This document shows positions 26,584-35,133 of a DNA stretch of 64,000 nt, piece after piece. The translations under genes were made by a program, and so were the position numbers. The stretch is from Bacillota bacterium (GTDB taxonomy: Bacteria > Bacillota > Clostridia > Oscillospirales > Ethanoligenentaceae), in NCBI GenBank assembly GCA_023391835.1, contig JAEWAE010000024.1, forward strand, positions 105,183 to 169,182. The letters run 5' to 3'. The notes below the pieces were generated by a model, which made no database searches, had not been told where the DNA came from, and worked only from the letters and a program-made list of their open reading frames with translations. Numbering within the stretch: the first letter of the stretch is position 1; every line of letters starts with the position of its first letter.

Positions 26584-28938
26584 TCAAGAGTTACCGCTTT
26601 TTTCATCAACTGCTACGCTTGAGCTGTGATCGCCACCCGAGCAGTCGGAGTCGGAACCGGTGCGATCGGCCTGCAAAAGGATTCCGGCCCGGCAAGCCTG
26701 GGTCACATAGGCGGCAACGGGATAAAAGCACTGGGCAAACCCTTTGGGTCCGGGCCCCTCCAGCAGCAGCGCATCCTCCACGATCCGCTTTTTGCCGCCC
26801 GCCTGAAGCCGGAATGACTCGACGGTGCAGCGAAAGGTATCCAGACCGGCCTTTAAAAATTCCGCGTCGCCGGTCAGCTCATACGCGTCTGCCAAAGCCT
26901 CCAGCACCAATGTGTTGCCGCCGAGCCGCTGCAGGCTGGGCAGCTCCTTATAATAAAACAGACCGTTTTCCAGTCGGCAGTTTGCAACCAGATCGCGCAC
27001 GGATTTTACAATCATTTCTCGGACATGCTCCAGCGGCTTCACCCGGTAATACCGCATCAGGCTGCCCACCGCCACCGCTATCATAAACGGCACACGGATG
27101 ACCGTATGATCCGTATAGGGCGCCAGCCATCCGCCATACGCATCCATCCATGCATCGAAATGGCGGATGATGCCGTCCGCCGCCGTGAGCCAGCGTTCCT
27201 CGCCGGTTTCCCGATACAGCGCCACAAGCACCCGGAGGCCCCAGCCTGTCTCGCGGGCGTTGATTCCGCCCTTTTGATGAAACTTCGGCAATGTGAGCAG
27301 GCGCAGTACATTCTCCCCAATGCCGACCGCAGCCTCAAAAGCGCTGTGTTCCCCTGTCTGGTGATAATAGTCGAGCAGACCCTCCACCCACTCATGGCTC
27401 ATTTCGACGCTGCCCGAAACATGCCCTGCGGAGTGGATGATCTGCGCCCCCTGCCGCAGGGGATCGTCACTGTAATGGCAGATATCCACGTCCAGCCAAT
27501 GCTGCGCCGCCACGAGCATATAGTCGAGCATTCGGCGCATACCCGTGCGGGCATACAACAGCATGGCGGCATGCGGGAAGTCATATTCGTTATTCGTCCA
27601 AACCAGCTTTCCGTCCCCTCGGCCCTGTGCCGTATAACCTTCGTCCGGTGCATCGCCCCAATTCAGGGCCCCGTACGCACGCCCACGCCCGTCGGCCTTG
27701 GAAATCAGAAACCATTCCACCTTTTTCACAGGGGCCTTTTCAAACACATCCTCAAAAACCCCCGCCTGCGCATAAACCGAGGCATCCAATGTCGGCCGAT
27801 CGGGCATCTGAAACTGGAGACTGCGCAGATTCAGGCTTTGCGGTGTTTCCCCAGCGCTGTGAAAATGGAAATAAAGACGGTGCGTCTTGGCGACGCCCTG
27901 CGGCAAGGTCAGCCCCCCGCCCTCTTCCGGAAGCAGAAATACGCGTATGCCGGAGGCATCCGCCTGCAGCGCTTTGGGAAAATTCTGATACGCCTGAAAG
28001 ACCGTGACGCAGACGCCTCCGTTTTTCCTGTCATTCCAATCCCCAAAGAAGGTCCCATAAAACACCTCCGGGATGTGCTCGTTTGCCTCATACAGCAATT
28101 CCTGTGCGTCTATCCGGTGGTAAAGCCGGTCGCCGCCCCCGCCCTGCCGGATATTGCTTTGATAATTGGAGGTGGCCAGCGCAAACGTGGGAGCCGTACC
28201 GTGACCGGTATATCGGATTTCCATGCTATGAATGGTCTGCGTCTTCCCCTGTTCCCGGTTGATAACCTGATAATCCATCCGCACCCACGGCTTGCCCGCA
28301 TAGGCGTACAGCCGCAGCGTATAGTCCATCCATTGCCTGCCGTCCGCCGCGTTTCTGTGGCGCCCGGCGGTCTCCACCACGGCCCGCACCGGGCCGCTTT
28401 CCATGATTTGCCACCCCGTTTCGCCGACAGCCACGCACCAACGGTTTCCATCGGTATCGGTAATAAACGGGCCGTCAAATTGATCGCCTGTATACTCGTT
28501 CCCCAAACATACGACGTGATGAAAGACTCCGGGTTCGCCGCGGCGGCACAGCGTAAAGGAAATGGCGCCCGTATCCACCGACAGGCGTTCCGATTCCCGC
28601 ACAACGGTCACTCCCCGGCAGGGCACGGATTTCTGGCCGACCTCCATCTCATAATCCTCTGCACGATTGGCAGGCAGGTCGGCTTGGCCGACCTCCATCT
28701 CATAGTCCTTTGCACGATTGGCAGGCAGGTCGGCCAGAAAATGCACCAGCAGCCACTTGACAGACCCGTCCTGCCAGCGTGCGGTGACTTGCCATTGGGT
28801 CGGGTAAGTCTTTTCTTCCACGCGAACGGATACCCCAAAGGGCTCTCTCACGCTTCCCCTTGCAAACGGGACGGCGGCCGCACACGGCTCCTGTTTCCGC
28901 TCGAATGCCGACAGCTTTTCGAAATGAAGCCGAATCAT
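26584..28938 (-). CDS. PL26/YetA-like exo-rhamnogalacturonan lyase family protein
   Basis: A 784-residue protein with an N-terminal RIFT-barrel-like beta domain (WQDGSVKWLLVHFLADLP) and a C-terminal alpha/alpha barrel (SAGHVSGSVEMSHEWVEGLL; GLRVLVALYRETGEERWL). The order matches the PcRGLX/YetA group of exo-rhamnogalacturonan lyases (PL26). These release unsaturated galacturonyl-rhamnose, the substrate of GH105 enzymes such as the neighbour at 23640. An exact-length 51-bp tandem duplication (28634-28735) doubles a 17-residue block near residues 69-102. It is a single-gene unit convergent with GH28; the ATG at 28938 has an AGAGG box. Intracellular, as no signal peptide is seen. Confidence 0.72.
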   Translation of the reverse strand: MIRLHFEKLSAFERKQEPCAAAVPFARGSVREPFGVSVRVEEKTYPTQWQVTARWQDGSVKWLLVHFLADLPANRAKDYEMEVGQADLPANRAEDYEMEVGQKSVPCRGVTVVRESERLSVDTGAISFTLCRRGEPGVFHHVVCLGNEYTGDQFDGPFITDTDGNRWCVAVGETGWQIMESGPVRAVVETAGRHRNAADGRQWMDYTLRLYAYAGKPWVRMDYQVINREQGKTQTIHSMEIRYTGHGTAPTFALATSNYQSNIRQGGGGDRLYHRIDAQELLYEANEHIPEVFYGTFFGDWNDRKNGGVCVTVFQAYQNFPKALQADASGIRVFLLPEEGGGLTLPQGVAKTHRLYFHFHSAGETPQSLNLRSLQFQMPDRPTLDASVYAQAGVFEDVFEKAPVKKVEWFLISKADGRGRAYGALNWGDAPDEGYTAQGRGDGKLVWTNNEYDFPHAAMLLYARTGMRRMLDYMLVAAQHWLDVDICHYSDDPLRQGAQIIHSAGHVSGSVEMSHEWVEGLLDYYHQTGEHSAFEAAVGIGENVLRLLTLPKFHQKGGINARETGWGLRVLVALYRETGEERWLTAADGIIRHFDAWMDAYGGWLAPYTDHTVIRVPFMIAVAVGSLMRYYRVKPLEHVREMIVKSVRDLVANCRLENGLFYYKELPSLQRLGGNTLVLEALADAYELTGDAEFLKAGLDTFRCTVESFRLQAGGKKRIVEDALLLEGPGPKGFAQCFYPVAAYVTQACRAGILLQADRTGSDSDCSGGDHSSSVAVDEKSGNS
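28634..28735. repeat. 51-bp in-frame tandem duplication in the PL26-like gene
   Basis: Units 28634-28684 and 28685-28735 differ at only a few positions. Each encodes 17 residues ending DYEMEVGQ, so the reading frame is preserved. It looks like a recent slippage or unequal-crossover duplication. Confidence 0.9.
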
Positions 28939-29295
28939 TTGTATGACCTCTTTTTCCTATATTTTCGGCCGGCCGAGCTGCCGCATACAGGCAATCCGCC
29001 GGTCTTCACGGTGAAAATTTCACCCGCTGGTTTCAGCGGCATGACATCCGGAGGCAATCCCACGGGTGCAGGCGGATTCCGAAGCATTCAGTCAAATTGC
29101 AACGTATCGGTTCAGCGGCATGAGAAAATTCAGAAAAATATCCGCCCCCCTAAAAGTCAATTATACTCCGACAATCACAGCCATGTCGCAAAAACCACAA
29201 AATAATTTTCATTCTGCGGGCACATGTATTGCTTATTTTCAATATTGCCTTTATGCGGTCCCTCCCGGGAGGTAAACTTCGCCGGCGGAAACCTG
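28939..29295. other. Divergent intergenic region without a gene
   Basis: AT-rich spacer between the leftward PL26-like gene and the rightward glycerol-3-phosphate operon. A 12-bp palindrome, CCTCCCGGGAGG, lies at 29261-29272, just upstream of the glp promoter, and could be an operator. I see no coding potential. Confidence 0.6.
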
Positions 29296-29324
29296 TTGTA
29301 ATTTTTAGACCAGCGTGGTATACT
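29296..29324 (+). promoter_or_regulatory. Promoter of the glycerol-3-phosphate operon
   Basis: TTGTAA (29296-29301) and TATACT (29319-29324) are 17 bp apart. Transcription should start near 29331, about 30 nt before the leader terminator at 29361-29408. Confidence 0.65.
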
Positions 29325-29360
29325 AAATTTGAACTTCATATTTGTGGCGGAGAAAATGAG

Positions 29361-29408
29361 AGCCATCATAACGAAGCTATGCGTTAGCTTTGTTTTGATG
29401 GCTTTTTT
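29361..29408 (+). promoter_or_regulatory. Leader terminator, likely GlpP antitermination site
   Basis: Between promoter and start codon lies a hairpin with outer stem AGCCATCA (29361-29368) / TGATGGCT (29396-29403), inner stem AAGCTA (29374-29379) / TAGCTT (29385-29390), then six T residues (29403-29408). It is a complete intrinsic terminator in a 5' leader. In Bacillus subtilis, GlpP with glycerol-3-phosphate lets RNA polymerase pass a similar hairpin ahead of glpD. A GlpP gene lies 5 kb downstream (34351-34935). Confidence 0.75.
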
Positions 29409-29439
29409 GTGCCCAAAACACGCTTCTTTCGCGAGGCTT

Positions 29440-30897
29440 ATGAATGAGGTGGAAAAATTGTTCGATGTCATCGTTATTGGCGCCGGCGTAATCGGCTGCG
29501 CAGCGGCCCGGGAACTGAGCCGCCGCCGGTTGCACGTTTGCCTGCTGGAGCGGGGGACGGACGTAGCCGGAGGTGCTTCGGGCGCCAACAGCGCCATCAT
29601 CCACGCTGGTTTTGATGCGATGCGCGGCACGCTTAAGGCTTCGCTCAACGTACGCGGCAACCGGGAATTCGACACTCTTTCCCGGGAGCTGGACTTTCCG
29701 TTTGAACGCAACGGCTCGCTGGTGCTGGCCTTTTCCGAGGAGGATGAGTCCAGGCTGCGGGAGTTAATGGAGCGTGGGGAAAAGAACGGCGTGCCGGGGA
29801 TGCGCCTGCTTGACGCCGCCCAGGTGCGCGCATTGGAACCGCATGTTTCCCCACGCGTGACCGGCGCACTGCTGGCCCCAACAGGCGGAATCACCTGCCC
29901 CTATGAATACACGCTGGCACTGGCGGAAAATGCCTGCCGCAACGGGGTGGAGTTTCACTTCGAGTCCCCTGTCACCGCCATCCGGCGGGAAAAATCCGGC
30001 TACATAGTGACCGCCGCCGGGCGGGAATATTCCTGCCGTATGGTGGTCAACGCCGCGGGCATCTATGCCGATGCCATCCATAACATGATCAGCGGGCAGA
30101 AGGTCTCCATCCAGGCGCGGAAAGGCGAATACTGCCTGTTCGACCGGGCGGCGGGGAATCTGGTGTGCCATACGCTTTTTCAGACCCCCACCGCCATGGG
30201 CAAAGGCATTCTCGTCACCCGCACGGTGGACGGCAACCTGCTCACCGGCCCCACGGCCGTGGATGTGGAAAACAAAGAGGATATCGCCACCACCCGGGAG
30301 GGGCTGGCCACCGTGCTGGCCGGGGCCGCCCGATCGGTGGAACGTTTGCCTATGCGGCAGATCATCACCTCATTCGCCGGCCTGCGTGCCCATCTGGGCG
30401 ACGACTTCGTCATCGGCGAAGCGCCGGATGCACCGGGATTTGTGGATCTGATGGGCATCGAATCGCCCGGGCTTTCGGCCTCCCCCGCCGTGGCGCAGGA
30501 GGCGGCCCGGCTGGTCGACGCACGGTTGCGGCCCGAAAAGAATTCCTCTTTCAATCCACACCGGCAGGGCATCCCCCATTTCCGGCACATGAGCGACGAT
30601 GCCCGCGAGAAGCTTATTGAATCCGACCCGGCTTTCGGCCGGATCGTCTGCCGGTGCGAGACTGTGACCGAGGGCGAAATCGTCGCCGCCATCCGGCGCC
30701 CGCTGGGAGCCCGTACGATGGAAGGTGTCAAGCGCCGTACTCGGGCGGGCATGGGCCGGTGCCAATCCGGTTTCTGCACGCCCCGCACCATGGCCATTCT
30801 GGCCCGGGAACTGGGAATCGACCCCACCGAAATTACGGTGGCCGGCCCCGGCTCAGAGCTGCTGACCGGGCGGAAGGGGGAAACTGACTATGACTGA
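29440..30897 (+). CDS. Glycerol-3-phosphate dehydrogenase-like FAD oxidoreductase with C-terminal iron-sulfur domain
   Basis: A 485-residue flavoprotein. The Rossmann FAD motif is VIVIGAGVIGCAAARELSRR near residue 10, then GGASGANSAIIHAGFDA. The C-terminal ~90 residues have four cysteines in the BFD/[2Fe-2S] pattern (VCRCETVTEGEI and GRCQSGFCTPR). This is the GlpA-like architecture common in Clostridia, which oxidises glycerol-3-phosphate to dihydroxyacetone phosphate with the partner proteins encoded next. The start at 29440 is chosen by the domain boundary; its ribosome site is weak. It overlaps the next gene by 8 bp. Controlled by the leader terminator at 29361-29408. Confidence 0.82.
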   Translation: MNEVEKLFDVIVIGAGVIGCAAARELSRRRLHVCLLERGTDVAGGASGANSAIIHAGFDAMRGTLKASLNVRGNREFDTLSRELDFPFERNGSLVLAFSEEDESRLRELMERGEKNGVPGMRLLDAAQVRALEPHVSPRVTGALLAPTGGITCPYEYTLALAENACRNGVEFHFESPVTAIRREKSGYIVTAAGREYSCRMVVNAAGIYADAIHNMISGQKVSIQARKGEYCLFDRAAGNLVCHTLFQTPTAMGKGILVTRTVDGNLLTGPTAVDVENKEDIATTREGLATVLAGAARSVERLPMRQIITSFAGLRAHLGDDFVIGEAPDAPGFVDLMGIESPGLSASPAVAQEAARLVDARLRPEKNSSFNPHRQGIPHFRHMSDDAREKLIESDPAFGRIVCRCETVTEGEIVAAIRRPLGARTMEGVKRRTRAGMGRCQSGFCTPRTMAILARELGIDPTEITVAGPGSELLTGRKGETDYD

Positions 30898-32200
30898 TAC
30901 CATGCAGAGGACGCCCATCCGCGAGGAACACCGAAGCGTTGTCATCATCGGCGGCGGCCCGGCAGGGCTGGCCGCCGCCATCGCCGCCCGGGAAGCCGGC
31001 GCCGAGGACGTGCTGGTGCTGGAACGATCCGCCCTGCCCGGCGGCATCCTCAACCAGTGCATCCACACCGGCTTCGGGCTCCATACGTTCCATGAGGAGC
31101 TCACCGGCCCCGAATACGCCGGCCGCTTTATCGAGCGTGCCAAAAAGCTGAATATTCCCGTCGTCACGGGCACCACCGTGCTGGAACTGTTGCCTGACCG
31201 GACGGTCACGGCGGTCAGTCCCGATGGGCTGCGGCACATCCGCGCCGAGGCGGTCGTACTGGCTATGGGCTGCCGAGAACGGCCCCGCGGTGCGCTGAAT
31301 ATCCCGGGAAGCCGCTGTGCCGGGGTCTACACCGCCGGCACAGCCCAGCGGCTGATCAATATTGAAGGCTTCATGCCGGGTAAAAGCGCCGTCATTCTCG
31401 GTTCCGGCGACATCGGGCTGATCATGGCCCGCCGTCTGACGCTGGAAGGTGCGAAAGTCCATGCTGTGGCCGAGCTGCTGCCCTATTCCGGCGGCCTGCG
31501 GCGCAACATCGTCCAATGCCTGGATGATTTCAACATTCCGCTGCTGCTGTCGCACACGGTGGTCAATATCCATGGCCGAGGCCGGGTCGAGGGTATCACC
31601 CTCGCCCAAGTGGACGACCGTCGTCAACCCATCCCCGGCACTGAGGAGGATATCCCATGCGACACGCTGCTGCTGTCGGTGGGGTTAATCCCGGAAAACG
31701 AGCTTTCCGCCCAAGCGGGCGTACCGCTTTCGCCCGTCACCGGCGGGCCGTTTGTGGATGACAGTCTTCAGACCCGCGTGCCGGGCATTTTCGCCTGCGG
31801 CAATGTGCTGCATGTGCATGATCTGGTGGATTATGTGTCGGCCGAAAGCGCCCGGGCCGGGCACAGCGCCGCGCTTTACGCCGCGGGCAAAGCTTCGGCA
31901 GCCGGCCCCATGGTCCCGGTGGTCGCCGGGGAGGGCGTGCGCTACACTGTGCCCGTGGGCATCCGGCTGGGCACAGGCGAGAGCCGCTTCGAAATTCGTT
32001 TCCGGGTAGACGGGGTATACCGCGGCTGCATGGTCGAGGTCCTCGTCGACGACCGCCCGGTGATGCAGCTGAAAAAGCGCATCCTGGTGCCCGGCGAGAT
32101 GCAGACCATCATTCTGCCCGCCGCCCACCTGCAGTCGGGGCCCAAACAGGTCACCGTGCGGGTGGTGCCTGGGGCTGCACAAGGAGGTGCCGCGCAATGA
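30890..32200 (+). CDS. GlpB-like NAD(P)/FAD-dependent oxidoreductase
   Basis: A 436-residue pyridine-nucleotide-disulfide-type flavoprotein. It has FAD motif VVIIGGGPAGLAAAIAAREA near residue 18 and a second dinucleotide site SAVILGSGDIGLIMARRLTLEG near residue 163. VFVDDSLQTRVPGIFACGNV is the usual C-terminal FAD contact. CRERPRGALNIPG is typical of the group encoded beside GlpA-like proteins. It probably passes electrons from the dehydrogenase to a carrier. Its stop overlaps the DUF1667 start (ATGA, 32197-32200), indicating translational coupling. Confidence 0.85.
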   Translation: MTDTMQRTPIREEHRSVVIIGGGPAGLAAAIAAREAGAEDVLVLERSALPGGILNQCIHTGFGLHTFHEELTGPEYAGRFIERAKKLNIPVVTGTTVLELLPDRTVTAVSPDGLRHIRAEAVVLAMGCRERPRGALNIPGSRCAGVYTAGTAQRLINIEGFMPGKSAVILGSGDIGLIMARRLTLEGAKVHAVAELLPYSGGLRRNIVQCLDDFNIPLLLSHTVVNIHGRGRVEGITLAQVDDRRQPIPGTEEDIPCDTLLLSVGLIPENELSAQAGVPLSPVTGGPFVDDSLQTRVPGIFACGNVLHVHDLVDYVSAESARAGHSAALYAAGKASAAGPMVPVVAGEGVRYTVPVGIRLGTGESRFEIRFRVDGVYRGCMVEVLVDDRPVMQLKKRILVPGEMQTIILPAAHLQSGPKQVTVRVVPGAAQGGAAQ

Positions 32201-32601
32201 AATCGGAAACTCGGGAACTGACCTGCATCGGCTGCCCGCTTGGCTGCCAGCTGCGCGCCGAAATCGTCGGCGGAGCAGTGGTGAAAGTGGACGGCGCCAC
32301 CTGTGAAAATGGGCGGCGCTACGCCCATACCGAATGCACCCACCCGGTGAGAATGCTCACCACCACCGTGCGGCTGGCGGGCTGCGAAACGGGTCTCGAC
32401 CAACCCGACGGCCGATGCATGCTTTCCGTGCGCACCGCCTCGCCGATCCCTAAGGAAAGCCTTGCCGCCTGCATGAGAGCCCTCGCGGGGGTCACGGTGA
32501 GCCTGCCCGTCCGGGTGGGACAGACTGTGCTCACAGATGCCGCCGACACCGGGGTGGCTATCATCGCCACCGAAGACATGGGTCTGCCCGCGCAGGAATA
32601 A
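32197..32601 (+). CDS. DUF1667 small cysteine-rich redox partner
   Basis: A 134-residue protein with an N-terminal cluster CIGCPLGC, a further Cys in ATCENG, and Cys in HTECTHPVRM, the usual DUF1667 arrangement. It suggests an iron-sulfur or metal site. DUF1667 genes nearly always follow the GlpA-like and GlpB-like genes in Clostridia, as here, and the product is thought to be the third subunit of that dehydrogenase. The precise role is not established. Confidence 0.85.
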   Translation: MKSETRELTCIGCPLGCQLRAEIVGGAVVKVDGATCENGRRYAHTECTHPVRMLTTTVRLAGCETGLDQPDGRCMLSVRTASPIPKESLAACMRALAGVTVSLPVRVGQTVLTDAADTGVAIIATEDMGLPAQE

Positions 32602-32627
32602 ACTGCCAGCCTGGTGCCGTATCTTTC

Positions 32628-32662
32628 ACTGAAATCATATTGCATCTTTAGCGGATTTCAGT
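32628..32662. promoter_or_regulatory. Inverted repeat upstream of glpK
   Basis: A perfect 9-bp inverted repeat, ACTGAAATC (32628-32636) and GATTTCAGT (32654-32662), lies 33 bp before the glycerol kinase start. No T-run follows, so it looks more like an operator or mRNA structure than a terminator. Confidence 0.4.
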
Positions 32663-32694
32663 CATAATGGATAATATGGCGGGAGGTGTCCGGT

Positions 32695-34191
32695 ATGCAG
32701 ACCGTATTAGCGCTCGATCAGGGAACGACCAGTTCCCGGGCTATTTTGTTCGATGGCTCGGGCCGGGTCCTGCAAAAGGCCCAGGTGGCGCTCCCCTGCT
32801 TTTATCCCCAGCCCGGCTGGGTGGAGCAAGACCCCATGGCAATCCTTGGCAGTCAGTTCGAAGCCGCCGCGCGGGTGCTGCAAAGCGGCGTCGACTCACG
32901 CGGCATCGCGGCCATCGGCATCACCAATCAGCGGGAAACCACTATCGTCTGGGACAGAGAGACCGGCAAACCGGTGTGCAACGCCATCGTCTGGCAGTGC
33001 CGCCGCAGCGCCCCCCTCTGTGAGGCCATGCGGGCCGACCGGCTGGAAGAATACATACGTGAAAAGACTGGGCTGCGGCTCGACGCCTATTTTTCCGCCA
33101 CCAAGCTGAGGTGGATTCTCGATAATATTTCCGGCGTCAGGGAAAAGGCTGCCGCGGGCCGGTTACTTTTCGGCACGGTGGATAGCTGGCTGATCTGGAA
33201 CCTCACCGGCGGCCGGGCACACGTCACGGATTATTCCAACGCGTCGCGCACGATGCTTTTCGACATCACGGCGCTGAAATGGGATTCGTTTCTGTGCGGC
33301 AAGTTGGGCATTCCCATGGGCATGCTGCCTGAGGTGTTGCCTTCTTCCGGGATGTTCGGCCGGGTGGCCGGCGGCATCCCGGGGCTGGAGGCGCTGGAGG
33401 GGGTGCCCATCTGCGGTGTGGCGGGGGATCAGCCCTCGGCGCTGTTCGGTCAAGGCTGCTTTTCGCCCGGCCAGATCAAAAACACCTATGGCACCGGCTG
33501 CTTCGCACTGGTGAACACCGGCGAAAGGCGTATCCGCTCGGAGCACGGGTTGGTCACCTCCATCGCATGGGGGCTGGACGGGCGGGTGGAATACGCGCTG
33601 GAAGGCAGCGTCTTCAATGCCGGCAACGTTATCCAGTGGCTGCGTGACCGGCTGGGGCTGATCCGCACAGCACAGGAATGCGATGAGCTGGCGGAAAGCA
33701 TCCCCGATACCGACGGAGTTTACCTTGTGCCGGCTTTCACGGGGCTGGGGGCCCCTTACTGGGACATGTATGCGCGGGGCGCGCTGATGGGCCTGACGGC
33801 CGGCACCGGGCGGGCCCAGATCGCCCGGGCAGTGCTGGAAAGTATCGCTTTCCAGGTCACGGATTTGCTGGGAGCGATACGGGCCGACACTGGGCTGGAA
33901 TTGCCCGATCTGCGCGTGGACGGTGGCGCCAGTGTCAGTAACATAATGATGCAGTTCCAGGCCGACCTGCTGGGTGTGCCGGTGGACCGCCCCGCGTGCG
34001 TGGAAACAACCGCCTGGGGCGCCGCCGGGCTGGCCGGGCTGGCGGCCGGCATATGGCACGACCGGGAGGAACTGGCCGGCGTGCGTGTCACCGACCGGGT
34101 TTTCGTCCCCCAGATGGACGACATCGAGCGCAAAGTCCGCTACAAGGGATGGAAACGCGCGGTCAAGCGCGCGATGCATTGGGCCAAATAG
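32695..34191 (+). CDS. glpK: Glycerol kinase
   Basis: A 498-residue FGGY kinase that matches glycerol kinase throughout: LALDQGTTSSRAILFD at the N-terminus, QRETTIVWDRETGKP (79-93), AYFS at 131-134, and GVAGDQPSALFGQG with the substrate-binding Asp245. NTYGTGCF, ALEGSVFNAGN and FTGLGAPYWDMYARGA also match. It phosphorylates glycerol to glycerol-3-phosphate, the substrate of the dehydrogenase module upstream and the co-effector of GlpP. GGGAGG lies 8 nt before the ATG. Length is normal. A strong hairpin follows 6 bp after the stop. Confidence 0.93.
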   Translation: MQTVLALDQGTTSSRAILFDGSGRVLQKAQVALPCFYPQPGWVEQDPMAILGSQFEAAARVLQSGVDSRGIAAIGITNQRETTIVWDRETGKPVCNAIVWQCRRSAPLCEAMRADRLEEYIREKTGLRLDAYFSATKLRWILDNISGVREKAAAGRLLFGTVDSWLIWNLTGGRAHVTDYSNASRTMLFDITALKWDSFLCGKLGIPMGMLPEVLPSSGMFGRVAGGIPGLEALEGVPICGVAGDQPSALFGQGCFSPGQIKNTYGTGCFALVNTGERRIRSEHGLVTSIAWGLDGRVEYALEGSVFNAGNVIQWLRDRLGLIRTAQECDELAESIPDTDGVYLVPAFTGLGAPYWDMYARGALMGLTAGTGRAQIARAVLESIAFQVTDLLGAIRADTGLELPDLRVDGGASVSNIMMQFQADLLGVPVDRPACVETTAWGAAGLAGLAAGIWHDREELAGVRVTDRVFVPQMDDIERKVRYKGWKRAVKRAMHWAK

Positions 34192-34196
34192 ATTCT

Positions 34197-34248
34197 GCGG
34201 CATATCAAAACTCCGGGAGGTTTGCCTCCCGGAGTTTTGATATGCCGC
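34197..34248. terminator. 24-bp perfect palindrome, bidirectional terminator of glpK/glpP
   Basis: Arms 34197-34220 and 34225-34248 are exact complements over 24 bp around a TTTG loop. The core has an A-run before and a T-run after the GC stem (AAAACTCCGGGAGG / CCTCCCGGAGTTTT), so it works in both directions for the convergent glpK and glpP genes. Confidence 0.75.
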
Positions 34249-34350
34249 GCCTTCGCACCCGATAATATTGCCGTGTGTAGTTCCGATTGTCTCGGCTGTG
34301 CAAAGCTTTTTCGCACACCGGCTCCGTGCCGTTGGAAAAACGGCCTTGGT

Positions 34351-34935
34351 TCATCCGTCTTGGCGGCGGACAATATCGCCGGTATACCACAGCTCTTCTT
34401 TGGTGGTGGAAACAGCGGCGGCCCCGGCTTCGCAGGCCGCGATAATTTCCTCGCGGGTCTCGATGAGCCCGCCGGCAATCACCGAGTTTTTTACCCGCAT
34501 GCAGAACCGATGGATGATTTTTGGCACGACCCCCGGCATCACTTCCACCATATCCGGATGGACAAAGTTCACAGAGTCCACCGCTGTGTCGATGGAATGA
34601 CTGTCGACGATGAAAAAACGCTGGACAGTTTCCAAGTCGAGTTCCCTGGCCAGCCGAATCAGGTTGGCCCGAGTGCTGATGATGCCGCTGACCCCCATCC
34701 GCGCCAAGTAACTGACGCCGGCGTAATCCTTGCCCAGACCGTCCGTCAGATCGATATGCACAAATGCCTTCTTCCCTGCCCGACGGGCCTGCTGAATATC
34801 GTCGCCCAGCGTCAGAATATCCGTTCGCAGCAGAAAAAGAGTGCTTGCCGGAGAATTAATGGCCTTTCTCAACATGTCTGCGGTCCAAATTGCCGCAATC
34901 ACCGGGGTACCCTCGAAAAACTGCATACACGTCAT
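34351..34935 (-). CDS. glpP: GlpP glycerol-3-phosphate-responsive antiterminator
   Basis: A 194-residue TIM-barrel-like RNA-binding protein. Family hallmarks are IFLL-type LFLLRTDILTLGD, KKAFVHIDLTDGLGKD, VSGIISTRANLIRLARELDL, DSVNFVHPDMVEVMPGVVPK and AGGLIETREEI. GlpP binds glycerol-3-phosphate and leader RNA to prevent termination ahead of glp genes. The likely target is the leader hairpin at 29361-29408. Convergent to glpK. The start at 34935 or the Met three codons on cannot be separated because no clear ribosome site is seen. Confidence 0.93.
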   Translation of the reverse strand: MTCMQFFEGTPVIAAIWTADMLRKAINSPASTLFLLRTDILTLGDDIQQARRAGKKAFVHIDLTDGLGKDYAGVSYLARMGVSGIISTRANLIRLARELDLETVQRFFIVDSHSIDTAVDSVNFVHPDMVEVMPGVVPKIIHRFCMRVKNSVIAGGLIETREEIIAACEAGAAAVSTTKEELWYTGDIVRRQDG

Positions 34936-34958
34936 CTCAATTTCCGAAAAATAATAAA

Positions 34959-34995
34959 GAGATACAATAACAGACAGCCTCTGTTATTGTATCTC
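34959..34995 (-). promoter_or_regulatory. 16-bp perfect hairpin in the glpP leader
   Basis: Arms 34959-34974 (GAGATACAATAACAGA) and 34980-34995 are perfect complements with a 5-nt loop. Read leftward towards glpP, the stem is followed by a T-rich stretch (TTTATTATTTTTC) before the start codon. That resembles an attenuator, possibly autoregulatory; a promoter operator is the alternative. Confidence 0.5.
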
Positions 34996-35133
34996 CCAAT
35001 CTCTGTCCCAATATATCATGGAACCCAGCCGATGTCAAGACTTAGGAGATCGGGCTTTTTTTATTTTGGGACGCCTTGAAATTCAACAGCAGATGTAATA
35101 ACCTTTAAGCATCAATGGTATGGAGGAATGAAT

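Noticed and set aside
34222..35079. A 285-residue plus-strand frame opposite glpP
   Set aside because: The minus-strand GlpP has full family motifs, and this frame begins inside the glpK terminator palindrome.
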